Shown: in pieces, positions 40,949 to 49,922 of the stretch
How positions within the stretch are numbered: position 1 is the stretch's first letter
How the letters are laid out: every line of letters starts with the position of its first letter
Assembly (NCBI RefSeq): GCF_000384295.1
Contig: NZ_KB913037.1
Location: forward strand, 2,650,549 to 2,714,548
Origin: Amycolatopsis balhimycina FH 1894
GTDB taxonomy: Bacteria > Actinomycetota > Actinomycetes > Mycobacteriales > Pseudonocardiaceae
Direction: 5' to 3'
DNA length: 64,000 nt
The notes under the pieces: generated by a model
Database searches by the model: none
What the model saw: the letters and a program-made list of their open reading frames with translations, nothing else
What the model was told of the DNA's origin: nothing
Program-made: the position numbers and the translations under genes

Positions 40949-41314
40949 ATGATCCGGGTTCAGGTCGTCGACGACCACGCGCTGGTGCGCGAGGGGATCG
41001 CGCTGATCCAGGGCGCGCGGCCGGACCTCGACGTCGTCGGGCAGTACGCGAGCGGGCCGGAGCTGCTCGGCTCGTCCGTCGAGGCCGATGTCGTGCTGCT
41101 CGACCTCTACCTGCCCGGGATGGACGGCCTCGAAGTCCTGCGCCGGCTCGGGCCCGCGTCGCCGCGGGTGCTCGGCGACGGACTGTCCAATAAGGACATC
41201 GCGGCCCGGCTCCGGCTGGCCGAGCGGACGGTGAAGGTGCACGTCGGCAACGTGCTGGCCAAGCTCGGCGTCACCAGCCGCACCCAGGCGGCGCTCGTGG
41301 CCAGGGACCGCTGA
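40949..41314 (+). pseudogene. LuxR-type response regulator with internal deletion
   Basis: A 121-aa reading frame with the first half of a receiver domain (VVDDHALVREGIALIQ, Asp8/Asp9; phospho-acceptor Asp52 in LLDLYLPGMDGLEVL). It then passes directly, at about residue 75 (41170), into the end of a LuxR helix-turn-helix (GLSNKDIAARLRLAERTVKV). About 90 residues are missing: the receiver's last strands, the linker and the first HTH helix. The frame is preserved. It still encodes both domain signatures but should not phosphorylate or bind DNA normally. Confidence 0.75.
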
Positions 41315-42217
41315 GTGGAGTGGCTCGCGTCGTGGTGCGCGGAGCACCTGGGCGCCGCGCCCACGGCCGTGCTGTTCGAACGGCGGTCGCTGTCGGCGGT
41401 GGCCGGGCTGCGGCTGGCCGACGGGCGGGAGGTGGTCGTGAAGGCGCGCGAGGACGAGGGCCGCGCCGCGGCGTGCGTCACCGCGCAGGGCCGGTTGGCG
41501 GAACGGGGGTTCCCGTGCCCACGGCCGCTCACCCCCGTGATCGCCGTCGGCGCGCTGGCCGTGCACGCCGAGGAGTTCCGCCCCGGCGGAGCCCCGCTGC
41601 CGGGCGACACCCCGGACGTCGCCGTGCGCTGCGCGGAGGTCTTCACCCGCCTGATGGCCGGACTGACCGGCGTGACCGTCCCGCCGCCGCTGCCGAACCC
41701 GCGCTGGGCCCGGTGGGACCACGCGGATCCGGGACTGTGGCCGTCGATCGGCTTCCTCGACGAACGGGACCAGAGCGTCGTGCCCGAGTACGTCGTCGAG
41801 ACGGCGACGCGGGCACGAAAGCGACTGCTGGCGGCGGAACTGCCGTGCGTGCTGGGCCACGCCGACTTCGAAGCCCAGAACCTCCGCTGGCGCGACGGCG
41901 AGATCCGGTCGGTGGACGACTGGGACAGCCTGGCGTGGCAGCCGGAAGCGGCGCTGGTGGGAGCGGCGTGCGGGACGTTCGCCAGTGTCTCGCCGCCGAC
42001 GCTGGCGCCGATCGAGAGTTCGGCCGCGTTCCTGACGACGTACCAGGACCTGCGCGGACGCCGGTTCACCGACGAGGAACTGGAGGTCGCGTGGGCGGCC
42101 AGTCTGTGGCCCGCCCTGCACAACGCTCGCTGGGAAGCCCTCCACGGCGACCGCCCGGTGTGCGGAGAGGCCATCCGCGCCCAGGCGGCCGAACGACTTC
42201 GCCGGGCGAACGCTTGA
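41315..42217 (+). CDS. aminoglycoside-phosphotransferase-fold kinase-like protein
   Basis: A 300-aa APH-fold protein: LRLADGREVVVKAREDE (nucleotide-binding Lys), the catalytic loop VLGHADFEAQNLRWRDGEI (His-x-Asp ... Asn), and SVDDWDSLAW in place of the usual metal-binding Asp motif. Substrate unknown; these folds phosphorylate small molecules, and nothing indicates antibiotic resistance. GTG 41315 begins immediately after the response-regulator stop. Confidence 0.75.
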   Translation: MEWLASWCAEHLGAAPTAVLFERRSLSAVAGLRLADGREVVVKAREDEGRAAACVTAQGRLAERGFPCPRPLTPVIAVGALAVHAEEFRPGGAPLPGDTPDVAVRCAEVFTRLMAGLTGVTVPPPLPNPRWARWDHADPGLWPSIGFLDERDQSVVPEYVVETATRARKRLLAAELPCVLGHADFEAQNLRWRDGEIRSVDDWDSLAWQPEAALVGAACGTFASVSPPTLAPIESSAAFLTTYQDLRGRRFTDEELEVAWAASLWPALHNARWEALHGDRPVCGEAIRAQAAERLRRANA

Positions 42218-42260
42218 GTTTGTACGGCCCGTGTACGGGCCCGGGTTAACGTCGCGGGCC

Positions 42261-43550
42261 ATGTCGAACCAGTGGAAACTGCTCTCGCTCGGCGTGTTCG
42301 CCGCCCTCACGGCCACCACAGCCACCACGGTCACCGCGGTCACCGCGACCGAGGCCGCCGCGGCGCCGACCACCTACTACGTCGACCAGGCCCTCGGCAA
42401 CGACAACGCGGCCGGGACGCAGGCCGCGCCGTGGAAGTCCCTCGCCAAGGTCGCCGCGACGGAACTGAAGGCCGGGGAAACCGTGCTGCTGCGCCGCGGC
42501 CGGACCTGGACCGGCGGGCTATCGGTCAAGGGATCGGGCAGCGCGTCGGCGCCGGTGAAGATCGGCGCCTACGGCGACGGCGCCCGTCCGGTCGTGCAGG
42601 GCAACGACGAAGCCTGCGTCAACCTACCCGGCAACTACGTCTGGGTGCAGGACCTTCAGGTCGGCGTCGCGGCCGACGCCGGGCGCTGCTCCTGGGCCGG
42701 CGTCGAGGTCGGCGGCGACCACGACAAGGTGCTCTCGAACTACATCACCGGTGCCGGCGCGGGCGTCTACATCGCGCCGTCGGCCGACGGCACCGAGGTC
42801 ACGCAGAACGACCTCGTCGACAACAACCACATGACCAGGGTGACCCCGGGCGGCAGCGACGACTCGGGCGCGTTCGGGATCCTGGTGCAGGGCAACGGGT
42901 CCGACATCGGCTGGAACCGGATCAGCGGGTCGATCGCGGTGAGCGACGACTTCGGCGGGCTGGACGGCGCGGCCGTCGAGCTCTTCTACGGCTCGGACAA
43001 CGTCATCCACCACAACATTTCCGAGGACAACGAGTCCTTCACCGAGCTGGGCACCTACTCCGACGACCCGGACGGCGTGTCCCGCAACAACGTCTACGAG
43101 TACAACGCCGTCTTCGGTGCCAAGACCCGCGGCGGCATCGTGACGCGCGACGCCGGCGACCAGAACGGCCCGGTGACCGGCACGATCTTCCGCAACAACT
43201 CCATCCGGCTGAGCAACGCCGAGTCCGAGGGCTTCGTCTGCTACGGCGGCTGCACGAACCAGACGCTGAAGCTCACGCAGAACGTCATCCAGGCCGCCAT
43301 GAAGGTCGGGTACGCCGACACCGGCTGGACCGCGACCGACCACAACGTCTTCTACGGCGGTCAGCGGCAGTTCACCCCGGGCGCCACGGACAAGGTCGCG
43401 GACCCGAAGTTCACCTCGGCCACCAACCTCGTCCTCACCACCGGCAGCCCGGCGATCGGCCTCGGCAGGACGAAGTACGCGGACACCGACGTCGACGGCA
43501 ACGCCGTCGGCACCCGGATCGACGCGGGCGCCTACCAGTTCACCGGCTGA
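42261..43550 (+). CDS. secreted right-handed parallel beta-helix protein
   Basis: A 429-aa exported protein with a Sec signal of about 35 residues (ending TEAAAAPT). YYVDQALGNDNAAGTQAAPW is the typical start of beta-helix polysaccharide-active proteins. Successive Asn-rich coils follow (NYITGAGAGVYIAPSADG, NDLVDNNHM, NRISGSIAVS, NNSIRLSNAESEG). It could be a polysaccharide lyase or a carbohydrate-binding protein; catalytic residues cannot be assigned. ATG 42261 is placed so that the signal peptide is intact. Confidence 0.8.
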   Translation: MSNQWKLLSLGVFAALTATTATTVTAVTATEAAAAPTTYYVDQALGNDNAAGTQAAPWKSLAKVAATELKAGETVLLRRGRTWTGGLSVKGSGSASAPVKIGAYGDGARPVVQGNDEACVNLPGNYVWVQDLQVGVAADAGRCSWAGVEVGGDHDKVLSNYITGAGAGVYIAPSADGTEVTQNDLVDNNHMTRVTPGGSDDSGAFGILVQGNGSDIGWNRISGSIAVSDDFGGLDGAAVELFYGSDNVIHHNISEDNESFTELGTYSDDPDGVSRNNVYEYNAVFGAKTRGGIVTRDAGDQNGPVTGTIFRNNSIRLSNAESEGFVCYGGCTNQTLKLTQNVIQAAMKVGYADTGWTATDHNVFYGGQRQFTPGATDKVADPKFTSATNLVLTTGSPAIGLGRTKYADTDVDGNAVGTRIDAGAYQFTG

Positions 43551-43567
43551 GCTGGCAAGCTCACGGC

Positions 43568-43921
43568 ATGGAACGCGTGCTCGGAATCGGCGGGTACTTC
43601 ATCCGCGCGTCGGACCCGGCGGCCCTGGGCGCCTGGTACCGCGACTGCCTCGGCCTCGACACCGACGAAAACGGCGTGTGGCGCCCGGAGGCGGGCCCCA
43701 CCGTCTTCGCGCCGTTCGAGGCGGAGACGGACTACTTCGGTTCGCCGTCCCAGCGGACCATGCTCAACTTCCGGGTCCGGGACCTGGACGCCATGCTCAC
43801 CCAGTTGCGCGCCCAAGGCGCCGACGTCGCCGCCGAAACCCAGGAGATGGACGGCGTCGGCCGCTTCGGCTGGGTCACCGACCCCGAAGGCAACCGCATC
43901 GAGCTCTGGCAACCCGCCTGA
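43568..43921 (+). CDS. VOC-family protein
   Basis: A 117-aa single-domain vicinal-oxygen-chelate protein: VLGIGGYFIRASDPAALGAW, YRDCLGLDT, MLNFRVRDLDAMLTQLRAQG, and GWVTDPEGNRIELWQP. Metal positions are the expected Glu/His at the ends of the repeats. Substrate unknown. It begins 17 bp after the beta-helix gene and ends at a 21-nt-unit array. Confidence 0.8.
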   Translation: MERVLGIGGYFIRASDPAALGAWYRDCLGLDTDENGVWRPEAGPTVFAPFEAETDYFGSPSQRTMLNFRVRDLDAMLTQLRAQGADVAAETQEMDGVGRFGWVTDPEGNRIELWQPA

Positions 43922-43933
43922 CCCACCGGCACG

Positions 43934-44059
43934 CGTGATCAGAGGGTCGGCACGCGTGATTTGAGGGACGACACGCCGAAACCGGCCGCGCTGGCTCGTG
44001 TCGACCTTTCCATCACGCGTGTCGACCTTTCAATCACGCGTGCCGGCGCTTCCGTCACG
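43934..44059. repeat. array of 21-nt units, two forward + centre + three reverse (copy 1)
   Basis: Five contiguous-register 21-nt units: forward at 43934 and 43955 (CGTGAT-NNN-AGGG... CACG), a 21-nt centre (43976-43996), then reverse-complement units at 43997, 44018 and 44039. The arms pair into a long hairpin. The last unit overlaps the stop codon of the cyclophilin gene (44055-44057). The design is the same as the array at 55518. Confidence 0.85.
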
Positions 44060-44996
44060 ACGTGGTGACGTGGGTGAGCTTCACCGGGATCTTCGGGGGG
44101 CCGCTGCCGTCGCCGATGCCCGGCTTGGACTGGTCGATGCCGCCGCGGGCGACCTTGTCGACGACCTCGAGGCCGGGTTCGTCGATGCTGCCGAACACCG
44201 TGTACTCGGGTGGGATATTGATCTCGCCGTAGACCAGGAAGAACTGGGAGCCGCCCGAGTCCGGCTGGTTCGTCTTCGCCATGGCGAGCATGCCGCGGCC
44301 GTACGTCAGCTCGGGGAACACCTCGTCGCGGATCGCGTAGCCGGGGCCGCCGGTGCCGTCGCCCACCGGGTCGCCGCACTGGAGCATCTGCAGCCCGGCC
44401 GTCACGGACAGCCGGTGACACGACGTGCCGTCGTAAAAGCCCTGCCCGGCCAGGCTCAGGAAGTTCACGACCGTGCACGGCGCCAGCGCGCGGTCCAGCG
44501 TCAGCCCGATGTCACCCGCGCTCGTCGCCAGCCGCACTTCGACCGTCCCCGAAGACGGGGCCGGGCCGTCGGGTGGCAACGCGGCCTTCTTCGGCGCCGG
44601 CGAGCCGGAGTCCGGCGTGAACGCGCAGGTCACCGGGTTGGCCAGCGGCTTCGTCCGCTTCGGCATCGGGGCCCGGCCGCCCGGGAGCGCCACCGGGGAG
44701 CTCGGGGACGTGACCGTCGACGTGGGCGACGCGAGCGTCGCCTGGCCGCTCGGCGAGATCCCGGGCAGCGTCTTCACGTCGGGATCGCGCAGAAAACCGG
44801 GGTAGCCCCAGGCCAGGAACGCCAGCGCCATCAGGATGACGACCACGACCGACCCGCTGACCAGCACCACGGCGGCCGGTGACGCCTTCTTCGGCGGCAC
44901 CGGCGCCTGCCACGGCGGATACTGGTGTTGCTGCGGGTACGAGTACGGCGGCCACTGCTCCTCGGGCCGCTGCCCCGGTCCCCCCGGCTCGCTCAT
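44055..44996 (-). CDS. membrane-anchored cyclophilin-type peptidyl-prolyl isomerase
   Basis: A 313-aa protein: a Pro/Gln/Tyr-rich cytoplasmic N-terminus, one membrane helix (about 43-66, AVVLVSGSVVVVILMALAFL), a Ser/Pro-rich linker, then a cyclophilin domain (about 150-313) with VEVRLATSAGDIGLTLDRAL, FYDGTSCHRL, GGPGYAIRDE, MAKTNQPDSGGSQFFLVYG and VFGSIDEPG. It likely assists folding of secreted proteins outside the membrane. Its stop codon lies within a unit of the 21-nt array. Confidence 0.88.
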   Translation of the reverse strand: MSEPGGPGQRPEEQWPPYSYPQQHQYPPWQAPVPPKKASPAAVVLVSGSVVVVILMALAFLAWGYPGFLRDPDVKTLPGISPSGQATLASPTSTVTSPSSPVALPGGRAPMPKRTKPLANPVTCAFTPDSGSPAPKKAALPPDGPAPSSGTVEVRLATSAGDIGLTLDRALAPCTVVNFLSLAGQGFYDGTSCHRLSVTAGLQMLQCGDPVGDGTGGPGYAIRDEVFPELTYGRGMLAMAKTNQPDSGGSQFFLVYGEINIPPEYTVFGSIDEPGLEVVDKVARGGIDQSKPGIGDGSGPPKIPVKLTHVTTS

Positions 44997-45074
44997 CCAC
45001 GCTCCCCTCGTCGGCCGCCCATTGTGCCGGGTAAGCCTCCTCCCGGGAGGGGAATCCGGGAAGGAGGTTCTCGG

Positions 45075-47351
45075 CTACGGCAATCCCCAGGGGTCGCTCG
45101 GCCCACCCGGCGTGACCGGCCGGACGCCGAAGTCCGGTTTGTCACCCTTCCGGTACACGAACGCGTCCTCTCCGCACCCGAGCTCGACCTGGACGTCCCC
45201 GTTGGCCAGCCGTCGCCAGCGGCGCGCCCGGCCGCGCGCGTCGGTCACCGCGAGCTCGCCGTCGATGCCCGGCCGCAGCACGCACGGCGCCCCGGCTTCG
45301 CTGTGCACCTTCAGCCACCGCGTCTTCCCGCCGGCCCTCGACGCGCTGAGCAGGAACGCGCCTTCCGTGCGGAAGTCCCGCAGCGCGACGTCGCCCCACG
45401 CCGACGGCACCGCGGGGAACAGCCGGAGCACGCCGTCCCAGCTCTGCACCAGCATGTCCTGCAGGGACTTGGCCGCCGAAAGCGGCGTCTCGATGACCGG
45501 CCCGGACTCCTTGTACATCGTGTTCGGCTGGATGTACCGCCGCTGCAGCTCGCCGAGGTAGAACGCGGCCTGGTCGCCGCGCAGCATCTGCGCCGAGATC
45601 GACGCGGCCCCGGTGAACGTGTAGCCCTGGAGCGCGCCCTCGAAGCCGACCCAGTGGTTCAGCGACGTCTCGATGATCTGCCGGTGCTCCGGCTGTTCCC
45701 AGGTGACGTCGTAGAGCGGGTAGATCTGCAGCAGGTGCGAGTAGTGCCGGTGCGACTTCGCGAACGGCACCCCGGCGCCGATCATGTAGCCGTTGACGTC
45801 GGCCGGGTAGTCCACCAGCGTCGCCAGGACGTTCCGCCACTGCGCCGCCAGCGGATCGCCGGGCGTGTGCTGCAGCAGCGTCTTGCAGCCCCAGCGGATC
45901 AGCGACAGGTCGTAGTTGCAGTCCGGGGCGTTGACGCCGTATTCGGGCGAGAACGTCGGCGGCAGGTGCAGTTTCCCGTCCGGGCCCGGCGCGAGGAAGT
46001 GCAGGTAGTAGTTGATCGCCCGGCGCAGCAACGGGACCAGCGTGTCCCGCAGCAGCTTCCGGTCCATCGTGTGCCGGTAGGACAGCCAGACGTTGTGCAG
46101 TGCCCAGGTCAGGTTGCCGACCTCCGGGGTGGGCGTGGCTTGCCCCGGGATGCCGACGGGGAACCCGCTGGTGGCGTTCGAGACGCCGTTGAGCAGGGTC
46201 ATGTCGGTCGTGCGCGGGATGCCCGCGGAGTCGGCCTGGTACGGCGAAGCGACCTGGCTGACGAGGTTGCCGCGGTACTTGCCGAGCGCGTAGCCGACGG
46301 CGTCCAGCTCCAGGTGGTTGGAGCCGTGGATCAGCCAGTATTCGAGCTGGACGTTGAGGTTCCACCACGTCGCCGGCCACGGCGTGTTCTCGAGCCACGG
46401 CCCGGAGGTCGCCATCACCGGCGCCTCCCGCCGGGCCGCGGACGCGACCTTGTACAGCTGGATCCAGTAAAAGCTCTGCAGCCGGGTGTCCGGAATGGAC
46501 AGGAAGCTCCGCCGGTAGTAGTCGTGCCACCAGCGCCGGTGGTCCTGGGTCAGCGCGCCGAACTCCCCGGCCCGCCGGACCGTGCCCAAGGCCCGTGCCG
46601 CCGACGTCTTGTCCGGGTGCGACCACGCCACCGACGTGTACAGCGTCCGCGCGCCACCGCGCGTGACCTCCCGCCAGGCTGTGACGTGCTCGCCACCGGC
46701 CAGCAGCGGCTGCACGGCCAGCCGGGCGTCACCGCTCCCGGACAGCTGGACCGGCGGGTTCGCGGTGTACCCCGCCGGCGGCGGCTTGTTCCACACCGGG
46801 TCGGCGCGCGGGCTGACCGCGGCCGCCGGGTGGAACACCCACTTGAACCCGCGTTCGCCTTCGGACGGCCGGATTTCGACGGCGAGCAACGACTGTCCCG
46901 TGTGGACAATCGCGCGCAGGCTCAGGCTGCCCGCCGCGGTCGTGATCGTGCCGGTCAGCTCGGCGTTCCAGAGGTCCATCCGCCAGTCGATCGCGGTGAT
47001 CGCGCCGACCGGTTCGAGCGTGAAGTACCCGATCGGCAGCCGGGCCAGGCCGAACAGCGAGCCGAACTCCGGCCGGTGGTCCTGCACCTGGCTGTGCTGG
47101 ACGTTGAACCGGATGGCGTTCTGCCCCGGCTCGGCGTAGATGCCCGAGCCGAGGAACCCGTTGCCCAGGAATGGTCCCTCGTACCAGGTCTTCGGCAGCC
47201 GCCGCCAGTACAGGTCCGCGGTGCCCACGAACCCGGCCCAGCCGAAGTCGTCGCTGCCGGGCACGTCCGCGAAGGCGGGGGTGACGCCCGCCGCGCCCAC
47301 GGCCAGCCCGGCGAGCGCCCCACCGAGCACGGTTCTGCGGGTGATGTCCAT
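45075..47351 (-). CDS. Tat-exported GH95-like glycoside hydrolase, copy 1
   Basis: A 758-aa secreted enzyme. A twin-arginine signal (DITRRTVLGGALAGLAVG) precedes a large (alpha/alpha)6-type catalytic region: GPFLGNGFLGSGIY, TWWNLNVQLEYW (the Asn-x-Asn site of GH95), FSPEYGVNAPDCNYDLSLI (a SPE acid region), SHRHYSHLLQIYP and KVHSEAGAPC. GH95 enzymes are inverting alpha-L-fucosidases or galactosidases; the first acid and other details differ, so substrate is open. ATG 47351 follows AGGAGG. It lies 41 bp after its paralogue at 47392. Confidence 0.8.
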   Translation of the reverse strand: MDITRRTVLGGALAGLAVGAAGVTPAFADVPGSDDFGWAGFVGTADLYWRRLPKTWYEGPFLGNGFLGSGIYAEPGQNAIRFNVQHSQVQDHRPEFGSLFGLARLPIGYFTLEPVGAITAIDWRMDLWNAELTGTITTAAGSLSLRAIVHTGQSLLAVEIRPSEGERGFKWVFHPAAAVSPRADPVWNKPPPAGYTANPPVQLSGSGDARLAVQPLLAGGEHVTAWREVTRGGARTLYTSVAWSHPDKTSAARALGTVRRAGEFGALTQDHRRWWHDYYRRSFLSIPDTRLQSFYWIQLYKVASAARREAPVMATSGPWLENTPWPATWWNLNVQLEYWLIHGSNHLELDAVGYALGKYRGNLVSQVASPYQADSAGIPRTTDMTLLNGVSNATSGFPVGIPGQATPTPEVGNLTWALHNVWLSYRHTMDRKLLRDTLVPLLRRAINYYLHFLAPGPDGKLHLPPTFSPEYGVNAPDCNYDLSLIRWGCKTLLQHTPGDPLAAQWRNVLATLVDYPADVNGYMIGAGVPFAKSHRHYSHLLQIYPLYDVTWEQPEHRQIIETSLNHWVGFEGALQGYTFTGAASISAQMLRGDQAAFYLGELQRRYIQPNTMYKESGPVIETPLSAAKSLQDMLVQSWDGVLRLFPAVPSAWGDVALRDFRTEGAFLLSASRAGGKTRWLKVHSEAGAPCVLRPGIDGELAVTDARGRARRWRRLANGDVQVELGCGEDAFVYRKGDKPDFGVRPVTPGGPSDPWGLP

Positions 47352-47391
47352 TCGACCTCCTCGTCGAAATGCCGAAATGTCGAAAGCGGAT

Positions 47392-49686
47392 TCAGCTCGG
47401 CAGGCCCCAGGCCGGTGCCGGGCCGAGGGCGGGGACGTCCCGCGGCGCGAAGCCCGGCCGCGAACCACGCGGGGTGACGACGGCGGTGCCGCCGCGGCGC
47501 AGCCCGATCTCGATCCGCCCGGGGCCCGCTGCGCGCCACGGCAGCTGCCTGCCGTACTCGTCGCGGACGTCGACGTCCCCGCCGACGCCGTGCTGCAGCA
47601 CCAGCGGCGCACCGGCCTCGCTGTGTACGCGGACGAACTCCGTCCGGCCGTCGCGGCGGGAGGCGTCCACGAGGAACGCGCCCTCCGCGCGCAGCCCGGA
47701 GATCGAGGCATCCCGCCAGGTCGCCGACACCGACGGGAAAACCTTGAGCACGCCGCCGGATCCCTGCATCAGCATGTCCACAACGGACTGGGCCGCGGTG
47801 ATCGGGCTTTCGATCGCGAAGTTGGCGCCCTCGCGGTACATCGTGTTCGCGGTCAGCTCGGTGTCGGCCACGACGTTCCGGTCGAGGAAGAACTTCAGGT
47901 ACCGCAACGCTTCTTCGGGCGCGTCCATCACCGAGCTCATCGACGACGCGGCCGCGTAGCTGTAGCCGTGCCAGGCCGTCTGGTCGGCGATCCAGTGCTT
48001 GAACGTCCGCGTCATGATGTCGCGGTCGCCCGCCCGGTCCCAGACCTTCTCCCGAAGCGGGTACAGCCACAGCAGGTGCGAGAAGTGCCGGTGGGAGGCG
48101 GCCAAGGGAACGCCGTCACCGATCAGCACGCCGTCGGCGGGGTCTTCGTGGTACGGCACGAGCTTCGCGCCGATTTCCTGCCAGATCGGCACGCGCGGCT
48201 CGTCCAGGCAGAGGATCCGGGCGGAGTCGACGAGCGTGCGCGCCGCCCACCGGATCAGCGACAGGTCGTAGGTGCAGTCCGGCGCGTCGGCGTACTCCGG
48301 CGACCGGGTCAGCGGCAGGTGCAGGAACCCGTCCGGACCGGTGACCAGGAAGTGGCGGTAGAAGTTCAGCGCCTTCGCCAGCGTCGGGTACAGGACGTCG
48401 CGGAGCATGCGTTTGTCCAGGTGGTGGCGGTAGGCCAGCCAGACGTTGTGCAGGCCCCACAGCAGGTTCCCGGTCTGGTCGGTCTTGGACGTCGTCCCGG
48501 GGACGCCCACCGAGCGCGTGCCGCCGGGCCGCAGCCGCCAGTCACCCGGGTGCGAGAGCGCGTAGGTGTCGCCGTCGCGGTAGGCGGGCGGGACGGACAC
48601 CTCGAGGTTCGCGTGATCGCGCCGGAAGGTCTCGGTGACGGCGTCGAGCTCGGGGTGGTTGCTGCTGTTGACGATCGGGTAGGTGACCTGGACGTTGAGG
48701 TTCCACCAGACGGCGGTCCAGCTGTTGCCGACTTCGGGGAACCACGGCCCCCATTCGGACACGACCGGCCCGTCCGCGCGGGTGGCGGCCGCGATCTTGT
48801 ACAGCTGGATCCAGTAGAACCGCTGCACCTGCTTGTCCGGCACCGAAACGAAGCTGCGCCGGTGGTAGTCGTTCCACCAGCGGCGGTGGCGGGCGAGCAG
48901 GACGTCCGGGTTCGCGGCAAGCGCTTTCCGGACGGCGTTCAGGGCGTCCGCCGTGTGTGTCGTGCCCGGGAAGCTGTAGGCGACGGCCGCCGCGAGCAGC
49001 CGCCGGCCGCCGACCGCGCGTTCCCGCCAGGCCGTCGTGTACCCGCCACCGGCGAGCATCGGCTGGGCGCAGTACCCGGCCCCGGCTTCGGGCGCCGGGT
49101 TGGCGACGTACTCCGGCGGCTTGCGGACGGTCCGGGTGGTCGCCGACTCCAGCGGCTGGAACGCCCACGCGGCGCTCGTTTCGCCGGCGCTCGGCGTCAG
49201 CGAAACGAGCAGCACGCCGAGGTCGTTGTGCACGACGGCGGAGAAGGCGACCGAGCCCTGCGTGGTGGTGATGGTGCCGCCCAGTTCGGCGTTGTACAGG
49301 TCGAGCGTCCAGTCGACGGCGGTGACCGCGCCGGCCAGGGTGAGCGTCAGGAAACCGATCGGCAGCCGGGACAGCCCGATGCCGGCCTCCCACTGGATCC
49401 GCTGGTCCTGCACCTGGGTGTGGCTCAGCATGATCTTGAGGGTTTCCGGTGTCTTCCCGGCGTAGACCTGGGCGCCGAGGTAGCCGTTGGCGAGGAACGG
49501 GCCTTCCTGCCAGTTCTTCGGCAGCCGCCGCCAGACCATGCGGGCATCGGCGGCGACGTCCCGGTGCGGGTTCCCGCCGGCGGCGAGCGCGGGTGGGGCG
49601 GCTCGGGCCCACAGACCCCCGAAGGCGGCGGCCCCGGCCACGACCGAGGCAGAACGGAGCACCGTCCGCCGGGACACTGCGTCCAT
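47392..49686 (-). CDS. Tat-exported GH95-like glycoside hydrolase, copy 2
   Basis: A 764-aa paralogue of the protein encoded at 45075. Twin-arginine signal DAVSRRTVLRSASVVAGAA. The same blocks occur in order: GPFLANGYLGAQVYA, VWWNLNVQVTYP, SPEYADAPDCTYDLSLIRW, SHRHFSHLLWLYPL and RVHSEAGAPLV. The two proteins are clearly homologous throughout, yet differ enough to suggest old duplication and distinct glycans. ATG 49686 is preceded by GGAGGA. Transcribed first in the pair. Confidence 0.8.
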   Translation of the reverse strand: MDAVSRRTVLRSASVVAGAAAFGGLWARAAPPALAAGGNPHRDVAADARMVWRRLPKNWQEGPFLANGYLGAQVYAGKTPETLKIMLSHTQVQDQRIQWEAGIGLSRLPIGFLTLTLAGAVTAVDWTLDLYNAELGGTITTTQGSVAFSAVVHNDLGVLLVSLTPSAGETSAAWAFQPLESATTRTVRKPPEYVANPAPEAGAGYCAQPMLAGGGYTTAWRERAVGGRRLLAAAVAYSFPGTTHTADALNAVRKALAANPDVLLARHRRWWNDYHRRSFVSVPDKQVQRFYWIQLYKIAAATRADGPVVSEWGPWFPEVGNSWTAVWWNLNVQVTYPIVNSSNHPELDAVTETFRRDHANLEVSVPPAYRDGDTYALSHPGDWRLRPGGTRSVGVPGTTSKTDQTGNLLWGLHNVWLAYRHHLDKRMLRDVLYPTLAKALNFYRHFLVTGPDGFLHLPLTRSPEYADAPDCTYDLSLIRWAARTLVDSARILCLDEPRVPIWQEIGAKLVPYHEDPADGVLIGDGVPLAASHRHFSHLLWLYPLREKVWDRAGDRDIMTRTFKHWIADQTAWHGYSYAAASSMSSVMDAPEEALRYLKFFLDRNVVADTELTANTMYREGANFAIESPITAAQSVVDMLMQGSGGVLKVFPSVSATWRDASISGLRAEGAFLVDASRRDGRTEFVRVHSEAGAPLVLQHGVGGDVDVRDEYGRQLPWRAAGPGRIEIGLRRGGTAVVTPRGSRPGFAPRDVPALGPAPAWGLPS

Positions 49687-49922
49687 GAAGCATCCTCCGA
49701 ATTCATACTACGTTTCGGCGAGATCACGCGGCGGCGTTCGGCCATACTTGCAGAGGGGTGCCCAAAATGCCAGGGAAGTTCACCCAGACAGCGGCAGATA
49801 CATCCGATGAATCCATCGGCAGCGGTGCGGCCCGGACGTCATGAACGAGTCGTTCATGACGTCCGGCGACAGGAAAGAGTCGTTCACGACGTTCTCCCCC
49901 GGCGCACGCGAGCGGGAGAGAA
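49687..49922. other. 236-bp intergenic region between GH95-like and M1 genes
   Basis: No gene seen. The right half holds the palindrome at 49832 and a repeated short motif. The left part is upstream of the glycosidase pair and likely contains its promoter. Confidence 0.5.
49832..49890. repeat. palindrome with repeated GAGTCGTTCA motif
   Basis: Perfect 17-bp arms (CCGGACGTCATGAACGA and complement) with a single central base, 49832-49866. It is followed by a second copy of GAGTCGTTCAYGACGT 28 bp on. It lies 32 bp past the stop of the M1 peptidase on the minus strand, so probably in its 3' untranslated region. Confidence 0.7.

Noticed and set aside
41315..42217. Antibiotic-resistance aminoglycoside kinase
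   Set aside because: Only the general APH fold is visible; no drug-specific motif or resistance neighbours.
43934..44059. CRISPR array
   Set aside because: Units are only 21 nt, adjacent without spacers, and invert at the centre; no cas genes.
44925..47477. 850-aa plus-strand open frame opposite the GH95-like gene
   Set aside because: Same reason: low-complexity arginine/proline-rich translation, opposite a gene with strong motifs.
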